Assembly: GCA_013202725.1 (NCBI GenBank)
Contig: JABMRH010000222.1
Location: 1 to 6,121, forward strand
Direction of reading: 5' to 3'
DNA length: 6,121 nucleotides
From: Desulfobacteraceae bacterium
GTDB lineage: Bacteria; Desulfobacterota; Desulfobacteria; Desulfobacterales; ETH-SRB1
The notes beneath the pieces are model-generated. The model searched no databases. It had not been told where the DNA came from and saw only the letters and a list, made by a program, of their open reading frames with translations. Of the stretch, positions 1 through 4,446 are shown piece after piece (position 1 is the first letter of the stretch; each line of letters opens with the position of its first letter). A program made the position numbers and the translations under genes.

Positions 1-191
1 ATGAAATCAATGCCGGACTCCCCCGGCATAGTTACATCGCATAAGATCAGCTCGAAATTACGATCTTTAATGAATTTACGGGCCTCTGCCGCATCAGCAG
101 CCAGGGTGCATTCGTATCCGCCCCGTAAAAGCATCCGGCTTAACAGGTGCCGGACGGACTCTTCATCATCTACAACCAGAATATTAGCCAT
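1..191 (-). CDS. Response regulator, receiver (CheY-like) domain, partial
   Basis: This is the N-terminal 63 residues of a two-component response regulator; the 3' part lies outside the window. The protein opens MANILVVDDEESVRHLL, the first beta strand and acidic pocket (D8, D9) of a CheY-like receiver. The phospho-acceptor is D52 in the stretch LILCDVTMPGESG, followed by the usual M-P-G loop. A cognate histidine kinase would phosphorylate D52 in the cytoplasm. The ATG at 191 is supported by GAGGAG at 200-205 with an 8-nt spacer. The output domain is not visible, so the protein could be a transcription factor, an enzyme-linked regulator or a stand-alone receiver. No promoter can be assigned confidently in the AT-rich 192-277 stretch. 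Receiver identity is clear; the specific pathway is unknown. Confidence 0.9.
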   Translation of the reverse strand, partial: MANILVVDDEESVRHLLSRMLLRGGYECTLAADAAEARKFIKDRNFELILCDVTMPGESGIDF

Positions 192-277
192 TTTCGTTAC
201 TCCTCACTACTACAGCGACATTTTATTGCTAAGCATTTGAAATTTAACCTAAATTGTATCAGATATTTATTTCTATT

Positions 278-356
278 GTCATTCCCGCGAAAACGGGAAT
301 CCAGTTTGTTTTTAGATATAACTGGGTTTCTGGATGCCCGCCTTCGCGGGCATGAC
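278..356. repeat. Double-hairpin dispersed repeat (dRS3/MITE-like), copy A
   Basis: Two 27-nt arms (278-304 and 330-356) are inverted copies of each other separated by 25 nt. Each arm is itself a hairpin. The left arm contains ATTCCCG, a CGAAAA loop and CGGGAAT. The right arm contains ATGCCCGC, a CTTC loop and GCGGGCAT. The core ATTCCC-N8-GGGAAT has the form of the Neisseria dRS3 repeat, and similar elements are recalled from many proteobacterial genomes. A related copy lies at 4289-4409. No transposase is encoded. It sits directly against the end of a truncated toxin frame and upstream of the response regulator gene, where it could act as a transcriptional barrier. Confidence 0.85.
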
Positions 357-357
357 G

Positions 358-408
358 TTAAAAAGTGACTGTAGTATTAAAGAGAACAATCTGTCCCTCA
401 GCGATCAT
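358..408 (-). pseudogene. Truncated toxin remnant, probably PemK/MazF family
   Basis: A 16-codon frame starts at an ATG (408) that overlaps the TGA of the upstream antitoxin in an ATGA junction, the usual architecture of a type II toxin gene. The peptide starts MIAEGQIVLF, which resembles the first beta strand of PemK/MazF-type toxins (family pattern: G-x-I-V-L-x-x-F-P). It then diverges to NTTVTF and stops at 358-360, one base from the edge of hairpin repeat A. A full toxin of this family is about 110-120 residues, so nearly the whole fold is missing. No continuation of the toxin is visible on the far side of the repeat (192-277). Family assignment rests on about ten residues and is tentative; that it is broken or very short is seen directly. 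Confidence 0.5.
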
Positions 409-578
409 GAGAAAGACTCCTTGAGATCATTCAGTGAATAAGGCGCTTGTTCGTCTTCCATACCACGCATCGCTGATGAAAGAGAAAAATCTGTCCATTC
501 AATAAAATCCAAAATTTCTATTTGCTTAGATTCTGGCAATGCTTTTACGTTTTTAATAATTTTATCTGCCAGACTCAT
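405..578 (-). CDS. DUF2281-type antitoxin, small
   Basis: A 57-residue acidic protein starts MSLADKIIKNVKALPESKQ, continues EILDFIEWTDF, and ends with a polar tail APYSLNDLKESFS. This layout matches DUF2281-type proteins: a short helical N-terminal module with the recurrent LP-x-x-K-Q-x-E-I-L-D-F-I segment, then a C-terminal tail that in type II systems wraps the toxin. The start at 578 is backed by AGGAAGG just upstream (minus-strand AACAGGAAGGCTATGAT before the ATG). The stop overlaps the ATG of the truncated toxin at 358-408, so the antitoxin appears to have outlived its partner. If the toxin is dead, this gene is an orphan that could still neutralise related toxins or be decaying. Family assignment is from sequence pattern only. 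Confidence 0.75.
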   Translation of the reverse strand: MSLADKIIKNVKALPESKQIEILDFIEWTDFSLSSAMRGMEDEQAPYSLNDLKESFS

Positions 579-672
579 ATCATAGCCTTCCTGTTAAAAG
601 ATGGCACAGTTAATTTTTATAGCCCATTACAGATTGAATTTATTGTATATGTTAAAAAGCTGGGCACTGTTT

Positions 673-702
673 AAAATAGTATAGCGCCACTGCATACGTC
701 AA
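673..702 (-). promoter_or_regulatory. Possible promoter for the DUF2281 antitoxin
   Basis: On the minus strand a TTGACG hexamer (697-702) is followed 18 nt later by TATTTT (673-678). A better -10-like TATACT lies at 678-683, but only 13 nt from the -35. Just upstream, 708-721 holds a short inverted repeat TTGTA-GAAT-TACAA that could be an operator. The position between the vapC stop (724) and the antitoxin start (578) is right for a promoter, but the match is mediocre. Confidence 0.3.
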
Positions 703-723
703 GAAATTTGTAGAATTACAACG

Positions 724-1122
724 CTATCTGAGCAGCTCAAAAAGCCCGGAGTTTGATGCTCGTTTGTCAAATGTAAGCACACATTCACAGCCCGAAAATT
801 TTGCTGAGTGCGCTATCAAAAGGTCCGAAAGCTCCATTTTGGTTTCTCGTGCCGAAGAGACAGAATTCAGAATTGCTGATTGCGCCTCAAACTCCAGGAT
901 TGGCATCAGTATGAGTTCGTTAATGGAAGACAATATCTCTTGTCTCGCAATCTTATAAACAGATTCCAACACCCAGATGGTTTCAAAGACAACAAGCAGA
1001 GGCACAAAAAATACTTCCTTGTCGGACTCCGCCTGTTTGAATATTCTGTAAATGGTTTCGGCTTGTTGCTCGTCATCCCTTACGAGGAAGCGAACCAGCG
1101 CATTAGTATCCAAGGCCTTCAT
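724..1122 (-). CDS. vapC: VapC-like PIN-domain toxin ribonuclease
   Basis: This 132-residue protein is a complete PIN-domain endoribonuclease of the VapC type, which in this family cleaves RNA (commonly tRNA or rRNA) using a Mg2+/Mn2+ ion bound by conserved acids. The acids are in place: D5 in the opening KALDTNALVRFLVRDD, E47 in VVFETIWVLE, D100 in ELSDLLIAH and D119 in LTFDKRA. The length is normal for VapC and no catalytic residue is missing, so it looks active. The ATG at 1122 overlaps the TGA of the antitoxin gene by 4 nt (ATGA), implying translational coupling; only a weak GCAGG lies upstream. It should be held inactive by the upstream AbrB-fold antitoxin. The RNA target cannot be read from sequence. 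Confidence 0.92.
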   Translation of the reverse strand: MKALDTNALVRFLVRDDEQQAETIYRIFKQAESDKEVFFVPLLVVFETIWVLESVYKIARQEILSSINELILMPILEFEAQSAILNSVSSARETKMELSDLLIAHSAKFSGCECVLTFDKRASNSGLFELLR

Positions 1123-1367
1123 TTGAAATTAGCCTGCATCTTCTTCTTTATCCCAGCGTCCATTTTCTCAATAGAAATGGGTTTTCTCCCCGGCTTGTGC
1201 AACCTGCCGAATACATCATCGACCTTCTTGGTGACCGGCTTAAGAAGCGCTTCTTTAGTTTCAGTAATCACAAATTCAACCTTGTCTCCTGCGTGTAGAT
1301 GCAGAGAATCCCGAACTGCTTTCGGGATCGTTACTTGCCCTTTGCTTGTGAGTGTTGCTAATGCCAT
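1119..1367 (-). CDS. vapB: VapB-like antitoxin, AbrB/MazE/SpoVT swapped-hairpin fold
   Basis: This 82-residue protein binds DNA and its cognate VapC. Residues 1-47 form the swapped-hairpin domain of AbrB/MazE proteins, shown by MALATLTSKGQVTIPKAVRD, then LHAGDKVEFVI. Residues about 48-82 are a charged tail (DDVFGRLHKPG, then KMDAGIKKKMQ) that would bind the toxin. I chose the ATG at 1367 rather than the longer frame to 1472: it has AAGGAG at a good distance (minus-strand TAAGGAGAAAAATTCCT before the ATG), it matches the family N-terminus, and the longer version would run across the promoter at 1407-1435. It overlaps vapC by 4 nt. Autoregulation is likely, because an inverted repeat overlaps the promoter -10. 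Confidence 0.9.
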   Translation of the reverse strand: MALATLTSKGQVTIPKAVRDSLHLHAGDKVEFVITETKEALLKPVTKKVDDVFGRLHKPGRKPISIEKMDAGIKKKMQANFK

Positions 1368-1398
1368 AGGAATTTTTCTCCTTACTATTGTCCATTTT

Positions 1399-1414
1399 CT
1401 TACTTTAGAGTAAG
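1399..1414. promoter_or_regulatory. Candidate VapB operator (inverted repeat)
   Basis: CTTACT-TTAG-AGTAAG is a perfect 6-bp inverted repeat that covers the -10 hexamer of the vapBC promoter. A further CTTACT half-site occurs at 1381-1386, between promoter and vapB start. The position fits autorepression by the antitoxin or the VapBC complex, as in known AbrB-type modules; binding itself is inferred. Confidence 0.5.
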
Positions 1415-1435
1415 GCAAAGCAGATTCACAGTCAA
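1407..1435 (-). promoter_or_regulatory. Promoter of the vapBC pair
   Basis: On the minus strand, TTGACT (1430-1435) and TACTCT (1407-1412) are separated by exactly 17 nt, a good sigma70-type arrangement. Transcription would begin near 1400, giving a leader of about 33 nt before the vapB ATG at 1367. Confidence 0.65.
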
Positions 1436-1519
1436 CCCTTTTCTTAACATCGTATAAGAGATCAGATTGCATGTTTTGTTAAGTTATTTGGGTATTTGAA
1501 CCATATAGGGAACATCCCC

Positions 1520-2440
1520 TTATCCCAAAAAACTATATAAGACAGGTAGGGTTACAAAAGACATAATTACACCAAACCCCACTAAAGCGGCTGTCAAGCG
1601 CGGCGACAAACCTCCAATAATGGCTAATGCGCCTGCAGATACCATTGGCGGCATTCCAGCCTCAAAGATTGACACTCTGGCAGCCTGGCTATCGAGATTT
1701 AACATGGTGCACATAAGCAATGCTGCTGCCGGCGCAATAACAAGTTTTATCAATAAGCCGGCACACAAAGGCTTTATCACGCTCGAACTAAGTTTTAAAT
1801 GCAGTTGGAATCCGATTGCGACCATAACTATTGGCACAAGGGTTGCCGCTAAAGATATAAGCAGTGTTTTTGCCGGTGTCGGATAAGAAAAGCCTTTTAG
1901 TGCCAGGATAGCCAACAGTAAAGAAATAAAGGGCGGGAAAGTTATGGTGCGCCAAACAACACTTTTGAGTTTAGGCTTTTCGTCTCCGCTATAATAAGCC
2001 AGGATTACTGTGCCGTAAGTTGCGAGAGCAAGAAAGGAACCAAGTTGGTCATAGAGAATCGCATAAGGAATGCCGGATTCACCAAAGAATGCCTTTACCA
2101 TCGGGATGCCGAGAAAGGATGTATTGCCCAGTGGCACAAGTAATAACAATGCGCCTGTAATACTTTTATCCCAGCCCATTATACTGGATAGAATAAGGAC
2201 CAATACGGCGGAAAACAGCAACATTACCCATGGCATCAAGGTTGGCACAAGCAACTGTTTCGAAAATGTCAGTTCCGGGACCTCTAAAAGTATAAGAGCC
2301 GGAAGTGAAACATAAATGACAAACAGGTTCAGGACATTGGCGGATTCTTTGGGAAATTTTGGCACCCGTCGCAAACCCATGCCGATAATTAAATAACATA
2401 AAATAATTATGAAATTTTCCAATCCCTCAATCCCATCCAC
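1520..2440 (-). CDS. AEC-family transporter (auxin efflux carrier-like permease)
   Basis: This 306-residue integral membrane protein of the AEC family (MdcF/YfdV-like) would export or exchange small organic acids or related solutes across the inner membrane; the substrate is not readable. About ten hydrophobic helices run at roughly 10-24, 37-55, 66-87, 94-117, 125-148, 165-182, 191-212, 222-245, 254-277 and 283-304. Family motifs are GNTSFLGIP (105-113), the crossover helix LVPIVMVAIGFQL (201-213) and FEAGMPPMVSAGALA (259-273). The start is uncertain. GTG at 2440 is the longest choice, but its upstream sequence is the repeat mosaic and has only a weak GGAAA. TTG at 2422 gives MENFIIILCYL, closer to family N-termini, yet GAGGGA lies too close to it. 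It may be cotranscribed with the thiF operon upstream. Confidence 0.88.
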   Translation of the reverse strand: MDGIEGLENFIIILCYLIIGMGLRRVPKFPKESANVLNLFVIYVSLPALILLEVPELTFSKQLLVPTLMPWVMLLFSAVLVLILSSIMGWDKSITGALLLLVPLGNTSFLGIPMVKAFFGESGIPYAILYDQLGSFLALATYGTVILAYYSGDEKPKLKSVVWRTITFPPFISLLLAILALKGFSYPTPAKTLLISLAATLVPIVMVAIGFQLHLKLSSSVIKPLCAGLLIKLVIAPAAALLMCTMLNLDSQAARVSIFEAGMPPMVSAGALAIIGGLSPRLTAALVGFGVIMSFVTLPVLYSFLG

Positions 2441-2639
2441 AGATTACGCTGATTTCCGCAGATTGTGTAAACATTTTGTTCATCCAATCATCCAATTCCA
2501 GCATTCCCCAATCCCTGACACCCGACCGCTGACCACTGACCCCTGTTTATTCATCTTTTCCATTCAACATTCGATGTTGGACGTTCGATGTTCGATGTTC
2601 ATCTTTTCCTGACCCCCGATCCCTGATCCCTGGCCCCTA
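2441..2639. repeat. Intergenic mosaic of short tandem repeats
   Basis: The whole 199-nt gap between the E1-like gene and the AEC gene is repeat-like and holds no credible gene. It contains GATT units at 2442, 2451 and 2461 with about 10-nt period (AGATTACGCTGATTTCCGCA), a tandem ATCCAATCATCCAAT near 2482-2496, CTGACC/CCCTGA-type units at 2511-2545 and again at 2609-2638, and a heptamer array between them. Sequences of these types are recalled as common intergenic filler in deltaproteobacterial and planctomycete genomes, where they produce spurious hypothetical proteins. No terminator hairpin with a U-tract is seen after the E1-like gene. Confidence 0.75.
2550..2609. repeat. TTCGATG heptamer array flanked by 12-bp direct repeats
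   Basis: From 2563 to 2600 the sequence reads in consecutive 7-nt units: TTCAACA, TTCGATG, TTGGACG, TTCGATG, TTCGATG, TTC. The array is bracketed by identical 12-bp copies of TTCATCTTTTCC at 2550-2561 and 2598-2609. The first units also make a small inverted repeat, CAACAT-TCG-ATGTTG (2565-2579). The bracket is either a duplication or part of a 48-nt higher-order unit. Confidence 0.8.
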
Positions 2640-3524
2640 TTATTTGCGCTTCTCAAAGACATATTCATTCATCAGGCCGGTTTCCAGGTCCACATAAAGC
2701 ATTGCATTTTTGAAAATTTTCCCTCGCTTGAGAATGATCTTGAGAACCTCCATAGCCTGCAGGGTTGCAATCAGGCAAGGAGTCAGGGCAGGAATACCAA
2801 AGACAGCCTCAGGACTTTTTGAGCTGTTTTCATTTGCCCTTTTACTGCCGTAGAGATTTTTCAGGCCCGTATCATCAGGAAAGATGGTCATTACCTGTCC
2901 CTCGAAACCTGCTAATGCCCCGTGTACTAAAGGAATACCCAACTTCTTGCATATCTCTTCCAGGATAAACCGATCCGATATGTTGTCCAGAGCATCTACA
3001 ATCACGTCCGAATCAGACAGTATTTCAGATGCATTGGAGTAGTCCAGCTTCACCGGATAGGCTGATACCTTAATACCCGGATTAATAGCTCCCACAGAGA
3101 CAAGCGCTTCTTTTGCTTTTGATTTACCTAAACTGTTTTTACTGCACAGGGCCTGGCGATTCAGGTTTGTTTCTTCAAATATGTCTCTGTCCACAACTAC
3201 CATGTGCCCGATTCCTATCCTTGCCAGCAACAAAATCACCTGCCCGCCCAGCCCGCCGGCGCCGATCACAGCCACCCTGGACTCTGCCAGCATGAGTTGT
3301 TCCTTGAGCGATATGGTCTCCATGTTACGGATGTATCGGTATGGACAAATTTCCTCTTTCAGAGCGTTTACATAGACATCATATACTTTGCAGCCACATT
3401 CCTTCGCTATTTTTATCGCATGCACATCCTCTAAAACCCGTGCCTCGCAGCCCGCCTCATCCCCGGCCTTTTTAGACTTTGAGCGAATAAGTTCTTGTAT
3501 GTTTATTTGCTTTTTGGCACTCAC
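2640..3524 (-). CDS. ThiF/MoeB/HesA-family E1-like adenylyltransferase
   Basis: This 294-residue cytoplasmic protein would adenylate the C-terminal glycine of a MoaD/ThiS-type sulfur carrier. After an N-terminal extension of about 60 residues comes the E1-like core: PYRYIRN (61-67, family arginine-containing helix), the ATP-binding GAGGLGG (88-94), acidic D112/D114 in VVVDRDIFEETNLNRQ (R123) and DALDN (177-181). The C-terminal dimer-type helix ALTPCLIATLQAMEVLKIIL follows. The paired CxxC zinc motifs of MoeB and ThiF are absent; cysteines lie at 26, 43, 45, 60, 127, 192 and 250. No rhodanese domain is present. The GTG start at 3524 overlaps the upstream TGA by 4 nt (GTGA), with GAGGG six bases before it. 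It is the third gene of the operon from 4112 and serves the MoaD-like proteins encoded there, by inference. Confidence 0.87.
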   Translation of the reverse strand: MSAKKQINIQELIRSKSKKAGDEAGCEARVLEDVHAIKIAKECGCKVYDVYVNALKEEICPYRYIRNMETISLKEQLMLAESRVAVIGAGGLGGQVILLLARIGIGHMVVVDRDIFEETNLNRQALCSKNSLGKSKAKEALVSVGAINPGIKVSAYPVKLDYSNASEILSDSDVIVDALDNISDRFILEEICKKLGIPLVHGALAGFEGQVMTIFPDDTGLKNLYGSKRANENSSKSPEAVFGIPALTPCLIATLQAMEVLKIILKRGKIFKNAMLYVDLETGLMNEYVFEKRK

Positions 3525-3871
3525 TTTTGACCCTCTATGTTTGCCATGGTTTTCTCACGGCGCGCACGTTCTACATTTTCCCTGGCCATACCCAGAAAAA
3601 CACGGTATGGCCCTGGTGTTCCGTAGGGAAGAAAGGCCACGCGGTCGCCGGGAGACACGTAATCATAGATATTCTTTACACTTCCGTTCAAGAAGATTGC
3701 TTCGATTTCTTCGGGAGGGATATGAAGTTCCACAGCAATATCGTAGGCTGTTTCACCTTTGGGGTCGATATCTTTATCAAAGGCATATGAAAGACCCTGC
3801 GCATCCATATAACGACGGAGGAAACCAAATACGCGAATGCTTATGCTGTGCGGTTGACGAACGCCCGTCAT
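3521..3871 (-). CDS. MoaD/ThiS-like beta-grasp protein, C-terminally extended, no GG tail
   Basis: This 116-residue protein has the ubiquitin-like beta-grasp pattern of MoaD/ThiS carriers. SISIRVFGFLRRYM (9-22) is strand 1, a TAYDIAVELHIPPEEI helix region follows, then IFLNGSVKN (59-67) and SPGDRVAFLP (73-82), which match the VNG and G-D-x-V-x-x-x-P signatures. Where a normal carrier ends in P-P-x-x-G-G, this one reads LPYGTPGPYRVFLG and continues into a charged tail rich in R, E and K (95-116). It therefore has no terminal diglycine to be adenylated or thiocarboxylated. Its ATG at 3871 lies one base after the stop of the first MoaD-like gene, with AGGAGG at 3880-3885. It could be a regulatory or scaffold paralogue, a carrier matured by cleavage, or a cofactor-site chaperone; none is proven. 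Confidence 0.8.
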   Translation of the reverse strand: MTGVRQPHSISIRVFGFLRRYMDAQGLSYAFDKDIDPKGETAYDIAVELHIPPEEIEAIFLNGSVKNIYDYVSPGDRVAFLPYGTPGPYRVFLGMARENVERARREKTMANIEGQK

Positions 3872-3872
3872 A

Positions 3873-4112
3873 TTAACCGCCTCCTATGGGTGGGAAAAGC
3901 CCCACGCGCTCACCGCCTTTTAACACATGATTCATGGATTTACTCTTCCCGTTCACCATAACGATTTTTATTCTATCAGACGGAATGTTTATCCGTTCGC
4001 ACAACTCTTCCACTGTTATTTCCCCATCCACGGAAAAACTCATCCCTTTTACCGGGTCATAGCCAGGGACATATTTTCGCAGAGTTGAGCTTAGAAGGAT
4101 TTTTATAGGCAT
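3873..4112 (-). CDS. MoaD/ThiS-like sulfur carrier protein ending in GGG
   Basis: This 79-residue beta-grasp protein has the features of an active sulfur carrier: strand 1 PIKILLSSTLRKYVPG (2-17), a VEELCERINIPSDRI segment (34-48), VMVNGK (51-56), and the C-terminal GGERVGLFPPIGGG with a free glycine tail. In the MoaD/MoeB pathway the tail is adenylated, then thiocarboxylated, and donates sulfur to the pterin dithiolene of the Mo/W cofactor. The ATG at 4112 is preferred, with AGGA nine bases upstream. A longer frame from a TTG at 4160 would start at or before the predicted transcription start (near 4161) and has no family match. It is the first gene of the three-gene operon and sits divergently from the AOR gene, which points to a dedicated role in tungsten-cofactor supply, by inference. 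Confidence 0.87.
   Translation of the reverse strand: MPIKILLSSTLRKYVPGYDPVKGMSFSVDGEITVEELCERINIPSDRIKIVMVNGKSKSMNHVLKGGERVGLFPPIGGG
3880..3885 (-). promoter_or_regulatory. Ribosome binding site inside the glycine-tail codons
   Basis: The minus-strand AGGAGG is formed by the last codons of the first MoaD-like gene (ATA-GGA-GGC-GGT-TAA) and lies 8 nt before the ATG at 3871. It fixes that start and couples translation of the two carrier-like genes. Confidence 0.85.
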
Positions 4113-4167
4113 TTGTATAGATCCTGGTAAATTTTTATTCTGGAAACAAGAAGTTGGCAATATTTAG

Positions 4168-4196
4168 ATTATCATAAAGATAGATTATTATGTCAA
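4168..4196 (-). promoter_or_regulatory. Promoter of the moaD-moaD-thiF operon
   Basis: On the minus strand TTGACA (4191-4196, perfect consensus) and GATAAT (4168-4173, 5 of 6) are separated by 17 nt in an AT-rich stretch. Transcription would begin near 4161, about 49 nt before the ATG at 4112. This is the best promoter match in the window. Confidence 0.75.
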
Positions 4197-4288
4197 GGTT
4201 GAACTATTTCTTTGTTTTTTTATTGTTTTACATTGCGATAATATCTTTTTTATGACATGTTTAAAAAGTATTTTTAATACTCGATGAA
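4197..4288. other. AT-rich divergent intergenic stretch, no assigned element
   Basis: With the flanking promoter and hairpin repeat, this belongs to the 334-nt gene-free interval between the divergent genes. It is T-rich on the plus strand (for example TTTGTTTTTTTATTG) and should hold the AOR promoter if transcription starts upstream of the repeat. GATAAT at 4236-4241 is a possible -10, but no acceptable -35 pairs with it. No sigma54 GG-N10-GC pattern or clear operator is seen. Confidence 0.4.
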
Positions 4289-4409
4289 TTCGTAAAAAGT
4301 CGGAAATGCCCGATTATTGTCATTCCCGCGAAAGCGGGAATCCAGTGAGTTCAAGCAGTTATAGACTCCCGCTTTCGCGGGAGTGACTCGATTTTCGACT
4401 TTTTACGAA
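4289..4409. repeat. Double-hairpin MITE-like element, copy B, with outer terminal inverted repeats
   Basis: Outer arms at 4289-4307 and 4391-4409 (TTCGTAAAAAGTCG-type) are inverted copies matching at 18 of 19 positions. Inside are two hairpins: 4319-4345 with ATTCCCGC-GAAA-GCGGGAAT, and 4361-4387 with ACTCCCGC-TTTC-GCGGGAGT. The left 27-nt arm differs from copy A (278-304) at one base only. No coding capacity is present, so any mobility would need a transposase in trans. It ends 24 nt before the Shine-Dalgarno sequence of the AOR gene, so it lies in the AOR leader or promoter region. Confidence 0.85.
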
Positions 4410-4433
4410 ACCTTCATACGTTACTTCCAAAAG

Positions 4434-4441
4434 AAAGGAGG
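4434..4441 (+). promoter_or_regulatory. Strong Shine-Dalgarno sequence of the AOR gene
   Basis: AAAGGAGG stands five bases before the ATG at 4447 and fixes the start of the AOR frame. Confidence 0.85.
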
Positions 4442-4446
4442 CTGCT

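Noticed and set aside
192..277. Remainder of the broken toxin gene beyond repeat A
   Set aside because: Translation of the minus strand here gives no toxin-like residues; the stretch looks like the leader of the response regulator gene.
278..356. Intrinsic terminator
   Set aside because: The hairpins lack a clean U-tract on either strand, and the sequence is better explained as a dispersed repeat with a second copy at 4289-4409.
880..1413. 177-codon plus-strand open frame across vapBC
   Set aside because: It is antisense to two well-supported toxin-antitoxin genes and shows no domain pattern of its own.
1368..1472. Longer N-terminus for the AbrB-fold antitoxin
   Set aside because: It would translate across the promoter and operator; the ATG at 1367 has a strong RBS and matches the family start.
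2563..2600. CRISPR-like array
   Set aside because: The units are 7 nt and contiguous, with no spacers and no cas genes nearby.
2409..2612. 67-codon plus-strand frame ending in SIQHSMLDVRCSMFIFS
   Set aside because: It is translated tandem-repeat sequence; peptides of this kind are recalled as recurrent artefacts from such intergenic repeats.
3388..3876. 162-codon plus-strand open frame opposite the MoaD-like and E1-like genes
   Set aside because: It lies antisense to two genes with clear family motifs, its own protein has low-complexity composition, and no plausible RBS or family match was seen.
4113..4160. Longer N-terminus for the first MoaD-like protein (TTG at 4160)
   Set aside because: The predicted transcription start is near 4161, the extra residues do not resemble the family, and the ATG at 4112 has an acceptable RBS.
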